Source of the DNA: a bacterium
GTDB lineage: Bacteria > Desulfobacterota > Deferrisomatia > Deferrisomatales > Deferrisomataceae
Assembly: GCA_027021615.1 (NCBI GenBank)
Contig: JALUTY010000077.1
Location: 1-64,000, forward strand
DNA: 64,000 nucleotides
Reading direction: 5' to 3'
The notes beneath the pieces are model-generated. The model searched no databases. It saw nothing but the letters and a program-made list of their open reading frames with translations, and was not told the DNA's origin. Every line of letters begins with the position of its first letter. Position 1 is the stretch's first letter. Position numbers and translations under genes: made by a program. Shown piece after piece: positions 46,959 through 56,681 of the stretch.

Positions 46959-47184
46959 CTAGTGTTCCGTCTCGCAGAAAAGTATGCGAATTGCGCCGGT
47001 GGGGCTGGGGGTTCTGACGAAGCGCGACGGCCGATCCGCCCGGCGCCAGGGGAGCGGCCGCGGCGCGTGCCCTCACGCGTCGGAGCGGACTGCGCCGAGG
47101 CGGCCCCTGCGAGGCCGTTCAGCGAAGGAGGGGCCCCAGCCCACCCCTTGGGAAAACCACGAGATCTCGGGAACGCTACATTAG
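46959..47184 (+). repeat. Family I structured element, copy D (226 bp)
   Basis: Bounded by CTAGTGTTCCG at 46959 and CATTAG at 47184. The core GGTGGGGCTGGGGGT... ends GGGGCCCCAGCCCACCCC, and the central hairpin has a CCCT loop with a few mismatched stem pairs, so it is more diverged. It abuts a family II element; the shared TTAG joins them. It lies within the Gld-like operon, between the GldG-like and DUF4340 genes. Confidence 0.85.
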
Positions 47185-47364
47185 CCCGCATGATTCATGG
47201 AGCCTTCTGCTGCAACCGCCGACTGCACGCCATCTCGGGGCGTGCTCGCGCCTCGGGGCTCGACGTACCGTCCCGTACGCCTGCGCCCCTCGTTGCTGCG
47301 TTTGCCCCGATCTGACGCACACTCGACGGTTTCGCGACGAACGCTCATGAACAATGCGGGCTAG
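47181..47364 (-). repeat. Family II palindromic element, copy 1 (about 184 bp)
   Basis: TTAGCCCGCATGATTCATG at the left and its near-inverse CATGAACAATGCGGGCTAG at the right. The interior matches 56252-56435 in reverse orientation. The following bases 47361-47400 are a CCTTCTAACTTTCCAGC-type low-complexity tract up to the DUF4340 gene. Confidence 0.85.
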
Positions 47365-47414
47365 CCTCCCAGCCTTCTAACTTTCCAGCTTTCCAGCCGT
47401 AAAGAGGATCCGCC

Positions 47415-48788
47415 ATGCGCTTCAAGAGCACCTGGATCGTGATCGGCATCTTCGCGGCCCTGGCCGCCTACCTCTACTTCGTGGACCAGCCCCGGTACGA
47501 GGCCAAGCAGGAGGCCGAGAAGAAGCAGGGGCTGCTGTTCCCGAACCTGAACACGGACAAGATCACCGAGCTGGTGATCGAGCGGGGCGGCAAGACCGCC
47601 CGGGTCAAGAAGGGCGAGGACGACAAGTGGTTTCTCGTCGAGCCGGTGGAGGACCGGGCCGACGACGGCCGGGTGCGCACCCTGCTGTCAGACCTCAAGA
47701 ACATGAAGGCCAAGAAAGAGGTGGCGCCGGCCGACGCCGACCTGGAACCGTTCGGTCTGAAGGAGCCCGAGGCCGTAGTCCGGACCCAGGGGGTCGAGAT
47801 GATCTTGGCCGTGGGCGCCAAGAATCCCGTGGGAGACGCCCGGTTCGTGCGGGTGGGCGACGGGCCGGTGCACGTGGTGCAGAACTACGCCCTGTCCGGG
47901 TTCCTCAAGGACGTCTCAGACCTGCGCAACAAGGACGTGCTGGAGTCGTTCTCCTGGACCCGGCTCGAGGGCGTGACCGTCCGACCGGCTGACGGGCCCG
48001 TGGTGCGCCTGGTCAAGAAGGACGAGCGCTGGTACCTGGAGGAGCCGTTCCAGGCCGAGGCCGACCCGGACGAGGCCGACAAGGTCACCGACAAGCTCCG
48101 GTGGGCCCGGATCAACCGGTTCCTGGACCCATCCGAGAAGGAAGCCGACGAGAAGCTGGCCAAGGGGATTCGGGTGGAGCTCAAGCAGGAGGGCCAGGCC
48201 GACCCGGTGGTGGTGGAGATGGCCGAGGTGGACGGCCAGGTCTGGGCCCGCACCAAAGGCCGGAACGCGCTGTTCACGATCAACAAGGACGTGTACCAGG
48301 CCTTCCGGGTAGACCCCGAGAAGCTGCGACGCACCAAGCCCGTGCTCACCAAGGTGTGGAAGGTGAAGAAGCTCGAGCTCGCCATCGACGGCGAGACCCT
48401 GCTCTACGAGAAGGACGCCGGCAAGTGGAAGCGCGGCGGGGCCGAGATCCAGGACGCCGAGCGCCAGAAGCTCGACGCCCTGCTGCGCGCCTTCGAGACC
48501 ACCCGGGCCGACGAGGTGATCGGATCTCCCGATGACGCCTCCCGATACGGCTTCGACCAGCCGGCCTACACCGCCACCCTGACCCATACCGGGGACAAGG
48601 TCCAGGAGCTGGTGGCCGCGGAGAAGGACGGGGCCGTGTACGCGCGGGCCGGGTCCGGCGGCCCGGTGTACAAGATGCCCAAGACCTACCTCGACGCGGC
48701 CCGCGCCCTGCTCGAGGCGGCCAAGGGCACCCGGGAAAAGGCGACCGCCCCAACCGAGAGCGCCTCGGAAGGGGGCGCGAAGGAGTGA
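47415..48788 (+). CDS. DUF4340-domain protein
   Basis: 457 residues. One N-terminal membrane helix (about 6-24: WIVIGIFAALAAYLYFVDQP) anchors a Lys/Glu-rich exterior made of repeated beta units (for example ITELVIERGGKTARVKKGEDDKWFLVEPVEDRADDGRV). That is the DUF4340 arrangement, often encoded after GldG-like proteins. Its function is unknown. It follows the repeat pair and ends before a strong terminator, so it is the last gene of the Gld-like operon. Confidence 0.85.
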   Translation: MRFKSTWIVIGIFAALAAYLYFVDQPRYEAKQEAEKKQGLLFPNLNTDKITELVIERGGKTARVKKGEDDKWFLVEPVEDRADDGRVRTLLSDLKNMKAKKEVAPADADLEPFGLKEPEAVVRTQGVEMILAVGAKNPVGDARFVRVGDGPVHVVQNYALSGFLKDVSDLRNKDVLESFSWTRLEGVTVRPADGPVVRLVKKDERWYLEEPFQAEADPDEADKVTDKLRWARINRFLDPSEKEADEKLAKGIRVELKQEGQADPVVVEMAEVDGQVWARTKGRNALFTINKDVYQAFRVDPEKLRRTKPVLTKVWKVKKLELAIDGETLLYEKDAGKWKRGGAEIQDAERQKLDALLRAFETTRADEVIGSPDDASRYGFDQPAYTATLTHTGDKVQELVAAEKDGAVYARAGSGGPVYKMPKTYLDAARALLEAAKGTREKATAPTESASEGGAKE

Positions 48789-48816
48789 CCCCGGGCTTCC
48801 CCCCCTCCCTCCTGAA

Positions 48817-48845
48817 GCCCGCCGCGCCCAGCGGCGGGCGTTTTT
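48817..48845 (+). terminator. Intrinsic terminator of the Gld-like operon
   Basis: A nine-base perfect stem GCCCGCCGC / GCGGCGGGC (48817-48825, 48831-48839) with a five-base loop is followed by GTTTTTC. It lies 28 bases after the DUF4340 stop. Confidence 0.85.
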
Positions 48846-48911
48846 CTTGGAAACGGCCGGCAACGAACCGGTACAATGGCGGACCGTTTTCGCCACCGAA
48901 GGAGCCGACGG

Positions 48912-51311
48912 ATGGTCAAGCCCCTGGCACCCGAGCAGCTTAGAAAACACGTCGATCCCGGGGAGTTCCCGTTCGAGACCACGGCCGAGCTGCCTCCCCG
49001 CCGCAGGCCCCTGGGGCAGGATCGGGCCGTGCGGGCGCTGGAGTTCGGCCTGGAGGTGGAAAGCCCCGGGTACAACATCTTCGTGCTGGGCCCGCCGGGC
49101 GCGGGCAAGAAGAGCACGGCCCTGGCTCTGGTGGAGGAGGTGGCTCGGTCGCGGCCGGCGCCCGGGGACTGGGTGTACGTCTACAACTTCGGGGACGAGG
49201 AGCGGCCCCGGGCCATCGAGCTGCCGGCCGGCATGGGCGAGGCGTTCCGGGCTGACATGGAGCGGCTGGTTCAGACCCTGCGGACCGAGATCCCAAAGGC
49301 CCTGGCCGGCGAGGGGTACGAGCGGGAGAAGAGCACCATCCTGAAGCGGGCCCAGGACCGCAAGGCCCAAGCGTTCCGCGAGCTGGAGGCCCTGGCCAAT
49401 GAGCGGGGGTTCCTGGTGCAGCGAAGCGCCGAGGGCCTTGCCCTGGTGTACACCCACGAAGGCTCTCCCGTGAGCCAGGAGGACTTCGAGAACCTGCCCG
49501 AGGAGGAGAAGGAGGCGGTTCGGGAGGCCCGGGGGGTGCTCCAGGCCAAGCTGCGGGAGACCATCGAGCGGGTCAAGGCGATCGACCGGGAGGCCAAGGC
49601 CGAGGTAGAGGCCCTGGAGAAGCGGGTGGCCCTGGGAGCGGTGGGCCAGGAGATCGAGGCCCTGGTGGAGAAGTACCAATCCCACCCCGGGGTGGTGGAC
49701 CACCTCAAGGCCGTGGAGGCCGACGTGGTGGAGAGCCTGGACGAGTTCCGATCGGGCAGCCAGGAGCCCCAGGGGCTGCCGTTTCCCTTCCGGATGCCAG
49801 GAGTCGAGGCTCGGGTGCGGCGCTACCAGGTCAACGTGCTGGTGAACAACCAGGGCCTGGAGCACGCACCGGTGGTGTACGAGTCGAACCCCACCTACCA
49901 CAACCTGGTGGGCCGCATTGAGCACCACGTTCAGCTCGGCGCGTTCGTGACCGACTTCACCCTGATCAAGCCCGGCGCGTTCCACCGGGCCAACGGCGGG
50001 TACCTGGTGCTCGACGTGCGCGACGTGCTGCTCAACCCCTTTGCCTACGACGCCCTCAAGCGGGTGCTCAAGGACCAGCAGATCCGCATGGAGGAGATCG
50101 GCGAGCAGTTCCGGCTGATCTCCACGACCACCCTGAAGCCCGAGCCGATCCCGGCCCGGCTCAAGGTGGTGCTGCTGGGCACCCCGTGGGTCTACTACCT
50201 GCTGCAGCGCTACGACGAGGACTTCCTCAAGCTGTTCAAGGTCAAGGGCGAGTTCAGCGAGGACATGGAGCTCAACGAGGACAACCGCATGGCCTACGCC
50301 TTCCTGGTGGCGAGCCATGGAGCCGAGGAAGGGCTGCTGCCGTTCCACCGGGACGCGGTGGCCCGGGTGGTGGAGCACGGTCTCCGGCTGGCCGAGCACC
50401 AGTCCCGCATGGCCACCCACTACCTGGAGATCACCGACCTGGTGCGCGAGGCCAACCACTGGGCCCGGAAGGGGGGTGCGGAAACGGTGCGGGCCGAGCA
50501 CGTGAACCAAGCGATCCAGGAGAAGGTGTACCGGTCCAACTACCTGGAGGAGTGGATCGGTCGGCTGATCGCCGAGGGCACCCTGATCGTGGAGACCGAG
50601 GGCATGGCTGTGGGCCAGGCGAACGGCCTGTCCGTGTACGACCTGGGGGACTACTCCTTTGGCAAGCCCTCCCGGGTGACGGCCAAGATCTTCCTGGGCA
50701 AGGAAGGCCTGGTGAACATCGAGCGCGAGAGCGAGCTGGGCGGCCGCATCCACAACAAGGGGGTGCTGATCCTCCAGGGATTCTTCGGGTCCCGGTACGC
50801 CCGGAGGTTCCCGATCTCGTTCGCGGCGAGCCTGTGCTTCGAGCAGTCCTACGGAGGGATCGAGGGGGACAGCGCCAGCTCTGCCGAGCTGTTCGCCCTG
50901 ATCTCGGCCCTGGCCGAGATCCCCCTGCGCCAGGATCTGGCGGTGACCGGGTCGGTCAGCCAGCAGGGCCAGATCCAGGCCGTGGGCGGGATCAACGAGA
51001 AGATCGAGGGGTTCTACCGGACCTGCAAGGTCAAGGGGCTCACCGGCACCCAAGGGGTGATCATTCCCAGGGCCAACGTGCCCCATCTGATGCTCGACCC
51101 CGAGGTGGTCGAGGCGGTGGATGCCGGCCGGTTCCACATCTACCCCGTCGAGAACGTGGACCAGGGCATGGAGCTGCTCACCGGGCTGCCGGCCGGCGAG
51201 CTCACGGCCTACGGCACCTACCCGGAGGGCACCGTGAACGGCAAGGTCATGCGCAAGCTCGAGCGCCTGGCCGCCCTGTGGCGCCGGATCCACAACGGCG
51301 AGGAGACGTGA
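48912..51311 (+). CDS. Lon-like ATP-dependent protease (LonB/AAA_32 type)
   Basis: 799 residues from the ATG at 48912 (AAGGAG upstream; an ATG 36 bases earlier lacks one). Walker A is LGPPGAGKKST (about 62-72). A long coiled-coil insert (about 170-240) splits the ATPase. The C-terminal protease domain has the catalytic Ser in EGDSASSAELFALISAL (about 654) and Lys in GGINEKIEGFY (about 697). Unlike classical Lon it has no N-terminal substrate domain. It degrades unknown proteins in the cytoplasm. Its stop overlaps the next gene start by four bases. Confidence 0.93.
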   Translation: MVKPLAPEQLRKHVDPGEFPFETTAELPPRRRPLGQDRAVRALEFGLEVESPGYNIFVLGPPGAGKKSTALALVEEVARSRPAPGDWVYVYNFGDEERPRAIELPAGMGEAFRADMERLVQTLRTEIPKALAGEGYEREKSTILKRAQDRKAQAFRELEALANERGFLVQRSAEGLALVYTHEGSPVSQEDFENLPEEEKEAVREARGVLQAKLRETIERVKAIDREAKAEVEALEKRVALGAVGQEIEALVEKYQSHPGVVDHLKAVEADVVESLDEFRSGSQEPQGLPFPFRMPGVEARVRRYQVNVLVNNQGLEHAPVVYESNPTYHNLVGRIEHHVQLGAFVTDFTLIKPGAFHRANGGYLVLDVRDVLLNPFAYDALKRVLKDQQIRMEEIGEQFRLISTTTLKPEPIPARLKVVLLGTPWVYYLLQRYDEDFLKLFKVKGEFSEDMELNEDNRMAYAFLVASHGAEEGLLPFHRDAVARVVEHGLRLAEHQSRMATHYLEITDLVREANHWARKGGAETVRAEHVNQAIQEKVYRSNYLEEWIGRLIAEGTLIVETEGMAVGQANGLSVYDLGDYSFGKPSRVTAKIFLGKEGLVNIERESELGGRIHNKGVLILQGFFGSRYARRFPISFAASLCFEQSYGGIEGDSASSAELFALISALAEIPLRQDLAVTGSVSQQGQIQAVGGINEKIEGFYRTCKVKGLTGTQGVIIPRANVPHLMLDPEVVEAVDAGRFHIYPVENVDQGMELLTGLPAGELTAYGTYPEGTVNGKVMRKLERLAALWRRIHNGEET

Positions 51312-52291
51312 CCCTCGTTCGGCGGCTGCTCGCCGCGGCCTTGGCCCTGGCCTGGGCCGCTTCGGCCCGGCCTGCACCGCTGCCCCGACCGTTCCCCGGC
51401 GTGAACCGCAGCCCCCTGGCCGGCCTGCACGCCCCCCTGCCCCCCCAGCCCTCCGATCTGCCGGCCGAGGGGCGCGTGCGCCTGCGCCTCACGATGGAGG
51501 CCGCGAGCCACTTCACCTGGGACGACCGCGGCGACGAGAAGGTCTGGTTCGATGGGGAGACCCAGGCTGTGCGCCTGGCCGCCGCCCGGGGCCTGGGCTG
51601 GGGCGAGGTGGGAGCGGAGATCCCGGTGGTGGCCCACAACGGGGGGGTGTTCGACGGGTTCATCGAGGGGTGGCACCGGTTTTTCCACCTCCCCCAGGGG
51701 GGACGGGACGAGGCTCCCCACGGGCTCCTGGAGTACCGGTACGAGGAGGGCGGCGGGGTCCAAAAGGAGCTGGACGGCCCGGCCTGGGGGCTGGGGGACG
51801 TGCGCGTGTGGGCGGGCCGGGAGATTCCGGCGCCGGCCGGGGCCGCCGGGGCGCTGCGGGGGTGGATCAGGCTGCCCACGGGCCGGTCGGACGGTCTGCT
51901 GGGCTCCGGATCGGTGCAGGGGGGCATCCGGATGGACCTGGCCGGACGGGTGAGCGTCCTCCGGGCCGGGTGGTACGCCGGCGCGGCCGCCTGGGCCGGC
52001 ACCCCCGGCCGGGTGGTTCCGGAGCGGCGCCGACCGTGGGGGATCGGCGGCACCCTGGGGGCGGAGTGGGCACCGGTGGACCGGATGGTGCTGCGGGTGC
52101 AGCTCGATGCGGCCACGCCGGCGTACCGGAGCCCGCTGGTGCCGATGGGAGCGGGGTCCCTCCAGCTCTGGACCGGGGGGTCGCTCCGGCTCACCCCGTC
52201 CGCGTGGCTCGACCTGGCCGTGGGTGAGGACGTGGCCGTGGGCACGGCCCCGGACGTCACCTTCCTGGCGTCGGTGCGGTGGGAGCCGTAG
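51308..52291 (+). CDS. Exported DUF3187-type protein
   Basis: 327 residues from a GTG at 51308 inside GTGA. A signal peptide (LLAAALALAWAASARPAP) is followed by NRSPLAGLHAPLP and a beta-rich barrel-like protein with many Gly and Trp residues, a pattern of the DUF3187 family. It is probably outer-membrane or periplasmic. Coupling with an intracellular Lon-like protease is odd. It ends overlapping the convergent radical SAM gene by 35 bases. Confidence 0.7.
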   Translation: MTLVRRLLAAALALAWAASARPAPLPRPFPGVNRSPLAGLHAPLPPQPSDLPAEGRVRLRLTMEAASHFTWDDRGDEKVWFDGETQAVRLAAARGLGWGEVGAEIPVVAHNGGVFDGFIEGWHRFFHLPQGGRDEAPHGLLEYRYEEGGGVQKELDGPAWGLGDVRVWAGREIPAPAGAAGALRGWIRLPTGRSDGLLGSGSVQGGIRMDLAGRVSVLRAGWYAGAAAWAGTPGRVVPERRRPWGIGGTLGAEWAPVDRMVLRVQLDAATPAYRSPLVPMGAGSLQLWTGGSLRLTPSAWLDLAVGEDVAVGTAPDVTFLASVRWEP

Positions 52292-53624
52292 CCGCGGCCA
52301 GGGCCTCCCGGGCCCAGGGGAGCTGGTCCACCAGGGGCCGGTCGAAGCACTCCCTGGGCCGGTTGAAGTAGCCGAGCTCCAACCGGGGAAACCGCTGTTT
52401 CAGGCGCCGGGCGAGCCCCAGTAGGCCGATCCCGTCGTCCCGACGCCGGAGGCGGGGGGGCAGGTGGTCCAGGTACAGGCGGGGATCCAGGGACAGGTTG
52501 CGCAGGTGGACCATGTGCAGCCCCGTCTCCTCGATCAGGCCCTCCAGGGCCTCCACCTCCTCGGGCAGGTCGGACACCCCGGGGAACACCAGCAGGTTCA
52601 GGGCCGTGTACAGGTCCGCATCCACCGCTGTCCCCACCGCCTCGCGCACCTGGCCGAACCGGAACCGGCGGGGCCGGTAGTAGGCGTGGTAGGTCTCGGC
52701 CACCGCCGAGTTCAGGCTGATCCGCACCGAGTCCAGCCCGGCCCGGGCCAGGGCCCGGAGGGCCTCGGGCCGGCTGCCGTTGGTGTTCAGGTGCACGGTG
52801 CCCCGGTCGGTGCGGTCCCGGAACGCCCGCACGGCCTCCTCGAGCCGGGGGGCCACGGTCAGGGGCTCGCCCTCGCAGCCTTGGCCGAAGCTCACGATGC
52901 CCCGGTCCACCCGCTCCAGGTGGGGCACGGCCACCTCCACCAACTCCTGCACCGAGGGCACGAACCGGATCCGCTCCTGGCTCGCGGGGCAGCAGTCGGC
53001 CGGCTGAAGGCTGATGCAGCCCACGCACCTCGCGTTGCACGACGGCGCCGTGGGGAGGGGGGCCTCCCACCGCTCCATGAACAGGTTCTTGGCCGCAAAG
53101 CAGTGGTACTCCAGGGCGCACCGGCCCAGGTGACGAAGCAGGCGGTTGCGTCCCTGGCTGCGGAGCCGGTCCTCGACCCGGGGGGCGATCTGCCGGTCGT
53201 CGTAATGGCGGGTCTCGGAGTGGGTCATGGGATCCACCCGGAACGCGGCCGCCACCATGCGGCCGTCCTTCCAGCCAACGGCCGCGTAGGCCCACAGGGG
53301 CAGGTACCGGTGGCACCCGTGCTCGGGAGCCTTTCCCCGGGGGTAGGCCACGGCCGGCAGCCGGGTGCGGGTATAGCCGGCTTGGAGCATGGCGGCCACG
53401 GCCCGGTACCGCCGGAGCACCCGGGGCCGACCTCGGTCCGGGTCCCAGCCCACAGCCTGGGTGCCGGGCAGGAAGAACACCTTGGTCCCCTCCGGCACCG
53501 GCACCAGCTCCTCGTCCGGCACCGCTCCCCACCGATCGCCGGACTGCCCCGCCAGCGCGAGCCCGGGCCACTCCAGGATCCGCCCTTCCTCGTCCGCCAC
53601 CAGAAGCCGCGCGCTATCATCCAT
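52257..53624 (-). CDS. Radical SAM protein
   Basis: 455 residues from the ATG at 53624 (an in-frame GTG 9 bases earlier is possible; neither has a ribosome site). The cluster motif is SCNARCVGCIS (C-x3-C-x2-C at about 191-198), placed after a 190-residue N-terminal domain rather than near the N-terminus. QGCEGEPLTVAPRLEEAVR and HLNTNGSRPEALRAL show the radical SAM barrel, and further cysteines lie in LQPADCCPAS. The substrate is unknown. Confidence 0.85.
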   Translation of the reverse strand: MDDSARLLVADEEGRILEWPGLALAGQSGDRWGAVPDEELVPVPEGTKVFFLPGTQAVGWDPDRGRPRVLRRYRAVAAMLQAGYTRTRLPAVAYPRGKAPEHGCHRYLPLWAYAAVGWKDGRMVAAAFRVDPMTHSETRHYDDRQIAPRVEDRLRSQGRNRLLRHLGRCALEYHCFAAKNLFMERWEAPLPTAPSCNARCVGCISLQPADCCPASQERIRFVPSVQELVEVAVPHLERVDRGIVSFGQGCEGEPLTVAPRLEEAVRAFRDRTDRGTVHLNTNGSRPEALRALARAGLDSVRISLNSAVAETYHAYYRPRRFRFGQVREAVGTAVDADLYTALNLLVFPGVSDLPEEVEALEGLIEETGLHMVHLRNLSLDPRLYLDHLPPRLRRRDDGIGLLGLARRLKQRFPRLELGYFNRPRECFDRPLVDQLPWAREALAAATAPTAPTPGR

Positions 53625-53689
53625 TTGGGTCACTTCGGTCGTTGGTCGAAAGTTCGCCCCGACATCGGAGCCGAGGGGGCAGGGGGCCT

Positions 53690-53768
53690 GGTGGAGCGCC
53701 CGCCCGCCTAACTGGCGGAGCCCCCCCAGAGATCCTAGTTTCTAGTCTCTAGTCTCTAGCCTCTAGCT
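53690..53768. repeat. Repeat fragment and CTAG-rich low-complexity tract
   Basis: GGGGCCTGGTGGAGCGCC-type sequence (53686-53706) and CGCCTAACTGGCGGAGCC match 62486-62520 and the family III core. It is followed by TCTAGTTTCTAGTCTCTAGT and further CTCTAG units. It separates the rhomboid gene from the radical SAM gene. Confidence 0.5.
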
Positions 53769-53781
53769 CCCGCCTCCCCCC

Positions 53782-54519
53782 TCACCAGTACTCGTCCACC
53801 CGTTCCCACGGCGAGCGCAGGGTGGGGCGGGAGCCCCGAGGCCGCCGGGGTTTGCCCCCTCCCAGCACGAACACCGTTGCGGCACCGGCCACGAACCCGC
53901 CCACGTGGGCCCACCAGGCGATCCCGCCCGCGCCGCCCGCCGCCACCGAAGCGGTGCCGCTCAGGAACTGGAGCAGGAACCACAGCCCCAGAAAGAAGTA
54001 CGCGGGAAGCTCCACAAAGGTGAAGAAGAAAAAGATGGGCAGCAGCGTAAGCACCCGGGCCGTGGGATAGAGCAGGAAGTAGGCTCCCATCACCCCGGCG
54101 ATGGCGCCCGAGGCCCCCACCGTGGGCACCGGGGAGCCCCAGTTGAAGACCAGGTGGAGCACGCCGGAGGCCAATCCGCAGAACACATAGAACACGGCGA
54201 ACCCCAGGTGGCCGAACCAGTCCTCCACGTTGTCGCCGAAGATCCACAGGGTCCACATGTTGCCGAGGATGTGGAGGAGCCCGCCGTGGATGAACATGGA
54301 GGTGAAAAAGGGCACCACCTGGGCCACGGGGCCGAAGTGAACCCGCACCGCCGGGTCTGAGTACCGAGCCGGCACCAAGCCAAAGTGCATGAAGAACCGC
54401 TGAAGCCCGGTGGGCCCGAGCCCCAGCTCGTAAAGGAACACCAGGGCGTTGACCGCGATGATGGCGTAGGTGACGTAGGGGGTGCGGCGGTGGGGGATCG
54501 TGTCCCGGATGGGGATCAC
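53782..54519 (-). CDS. Rhomboid-family intramembrane serine protease
   Basis: 245 residues with six or seven membrane helices. The catalytic Ser is in [14 protein letters not shown] (about 135-148), the catalytic His in [10 protein letters not shown] (about 208), and the structural [23 protein letters not shown] is conserved. It cuts membrane proteins within or near the bilayer. The GTG start overlaps the cimA stop by four bases. The C-terminal 30 residues are polar and Arg-rich, and probably cytoplasmic. Confidence 0.93.
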   Translation of the reverse strand: MIPIRDTIPHRRTPYVTYAIIAVNALVFLYELGLGPTGLQRFFMHFGLVPARYSDPAVRVHFGPVAQVVPFFTSMFIHGGLLHILGNMWTLWIFGDNVEDWFGHLGFAVFYVFCGLASGVLHLVFNWGSPVPTVGASGAIAGVMGAYFLLYPTARVLTLLPIFFFFTFVELPAYFFLGLWFLLQFLSGTASVAAGGAGGIAWWAHVGGFVAGAATVFVLGGGKPRRPRGSRPTLRSPWERVDEYW

Positions 54520-56123
54520 GGGTCACCTCCCAGCCCGGGGGCCTGCACGAGCCGCCCGGCCTCCTCCTCGCGCATCAGCTTGAACTCGATCGAGTCCACC
54601 AGGGCCTGCCACGACGCCTGGATGATGTTCTCACTGACCCCCACGGTGCCCCAGGTGTCGGTGCCGTCGGTGGACTCGATCAGCACCCGCACCTTGGACT
54701 CGGTACCGCCGCCCGAGGTGAGCACCCGGACCTTGAAATCCACCAGCCGCACGGTACGGATCACGGGATAGAACTTCTCCAGAGCCTTCCGCAGGGCCGC
54801 GTCCAGGGCGTTGACCGGGCCGTTGCCCAGGGCCGCCGTGTGCTCGGCCACCCCGTCCACCCGGACCAGAATGGTGGCCTCGGCGATCGGCTCCTCGTCC
54901 TCCCGTCGCTTCTCGTCGATCACCCGGAACCCCACCAGGTCGAAGAACTTCCGGTGGCGGCCCATGGTCTTCTTCAAGAGCACCTCGAAGCTGGCCTCGG
55001 CCCCCTCGTACTGGTAGCCCGCAGCCTCCAGGTTCTTGATCCGATCGAGCACCCGCCGGGCCAGCTCACTGCCCTCCTCCAGAGGGATCCCCAGCTCCTG
55101 GGCCTTGGACAGCACGTTGGATCGGCCCGAAAGGTCCGAGACCAGAACCCGCTGCACGTTGCCCACCAGGGACGGATCGATGTGCTCGTAGGTCAGAGGA
55201 TTGCGCCGCACCGCGGAGACGTGCACCCCACCCTTGTGGGCGAACGCGCTGTCACCCACGAACGGCTGGTGTTTGTTGTGCTGGAGGTTGGCCAGCTCGT
55301 TCACGAACCGAGACACCTGCCGGAGGTTGCGCAGCCGGTCCATGGACACGCACGATCGGCCCATCTTGAGCACCAGGTTGGGGATGATGGAGATCAGGTT
55401 GGCGTTGCCGCACCGCTCCCCGAACCCGTTCACCGTGCCCTGGACGTGGCTCACCCCGGCGGTCACGGCCATAAGGCTGTTGGCCACGGCCAGCTCCCCG
55501 TCGTTGTGGCAGTGGATACCCAGCACCGTATCGGCGAACCGGGCCCGCACCTCGTCCACGATTCGGCCCACCTCCCAAGGCATGGACCCGCCGTTGGTGT
55601 CGCACAGCACCACCACGTCGGCGCCCCCCCTCACGGCCGCCTCAAGGGTATCCAGGGCGTAGGAGGGGTTGGCCTTGTACCCGTCGAAGAAGTGCTCCGC
55701 GTCGTACACGACCTCGCGGCCCTGAGACTTCAGGTAGGCCACCGAGCCTTCGATCAGCTCCAGGTTCTCCTCCAAGGAGATCCGCAGCGCCTCGTCCACG
55801 TGCAGGTCCCAGGACTTGCCGAACACCGTGACCACCGGGGTCTCGGCCTCCAGAAGGGCCTGGATGTTCACGTCGTCTTCTGGGGCTACTCCGGGCCGGC
55901 GGGTGCTTCCAAAGGCCGTGAGCTTGGCGTTACACAGCCGGAGCCGCCGGGCCTCGCGGAAGAACTGGATGTCCCTGGGGTTCGACCCGGGCCACCCGCC
56001 CTCGACGTAGTGGATGCCCAGCTCGTCGAGCTTCTCGGCGATGCGCAGCTTGTCCTCCACCGTGAGCGAGATATCCTCGGCCTGGGTCCCGTCGCGAAGA
56101 GTGGTATCGTAGATCCGGATCAT
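54516..56123 (-). CDS. cimA: (R)-citramalate synthase
   Basis: 535 residues, the length of CimA. The barrel carries [32 protein letters not shown] (about 4-36), [30 protein letters not shown] and the metal-binding [19 protein letters not shown]. The long C-terminal part holds the isoleucine-sensing LeuA-dimer domain (about 400-520). It makes citramalate from pyruvate and acetyl-CoA, entering the threonine-independent route to isoleucine. It follows lysC in the same strand, separated by repeats. Confidence 0.95.
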   Translation of the reverse strand: MIRIYDTTLRDGTQAEDISLTVEDKLRIAEKLDELGIHYVEGGWPGSNPRDIQFFREARRLRLCNAKLTAFGSTRRPGVAPEDDVNIQALLEAETPVVTVFGKSWDLHVDEALRISLEENLELIEGSVAYLKSQGREVVYDAEHFFDGYKANPSYALDTLEAAVRGGADVVVLCDTNGGSMPWEVGRIVDEVRARFADTVLGIHCHNDGELAVANSLMAVTAGVSHVQGTVNGFGERCGNANLISIIPNLVLKMGRSCVSMDRLRNLRQVSRFVNELANLQHNKHQPFVGDSAFAHKGGVHVSAVRRNPLTYEHIDPSLVGNVQRVLVSDLSGRSNVLSKAQELGIPLEEGSELARRVLDRIKNLEAAGYQYEGAEASFEVLLKKTMGRHRKFFDLVGFRVIDEKRREDEEPIAEATILVRVDGVAEHTAALGNGPVNALDAALRKALEKFYPVIRTVRLVDFKVRVLTSGGGTESKVRVLIESTDGTDTWGTVGVSENIIQASWQALVDSIEFKLMREEEAGRLVQAPGLGGDP

Positions 56124-56251
56124 GCTCGTCCTTGCTGGGAGCCTCGGCTGGAAGGCGAATGACTTCGGTCGTCGGTCTTCGGTCTTCGGTCCATGGTCGT
56201 GGGCCGGGCTTTGGGCCCCCTGGGGGGCTCAAAGGCTAGAAAGCTGGAAAG

Positions 56252-56435
56252 CTAGCCCGCATTATTCATGAGCGTTCGTCGCGAAACCGTCGAGTGTGCG
56301 TCAGATCGGGGCAAGCGCAGCGCCGAGGGGCGCAGGCGTACTGGACGGTACGTCGAGCCCCGAGGCGCGAGCACGCCCCGAGATGGCGTGCAATCGGCGG
56401 TTGCAGCAGAAGGCTTCATGAATAATGCGGGCTAG
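56252..56435 (+). repeat. Family II palindromic element, copy 2 (184 bp)
   Basis: The ends are CTAGCCCGCATTATTCATGA and its exact inverse, a 20-base perfect terminal inverted repeat. The interior matches copy 1 at 47181-47364 in inverse orientation and contains smaller inverted pieces. Flanking tracts 56231-56250 and 56436-56470 are AAGCTGGAAAGCT- and AAAGGCGAAGAACC-type low complexity. Confidence 0.9.
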
Positions 56436-56681
56436 AAGGCCAAAAGGCGAAGAACCTCTTTTTCTCCATGGTGGTTGCCGGCCCCCCAGAGGGGCAAAGG
56501 GCCCCCGGGCTTTGACCGCCGGGTCGGAAGCCAGTTGGAAGTAGACAGGGAACGGATCCCGTCCTCTGACTTCTGTCACCTGAATTCTGGCAAAGGGCGG
56601 AACCGTCGTCCCCGGATACGCGTGCGGGCGGATACGCGATCCGCCCGCTCCGAGCCGTTCCTTCCGCCCCGCGGAATCATA

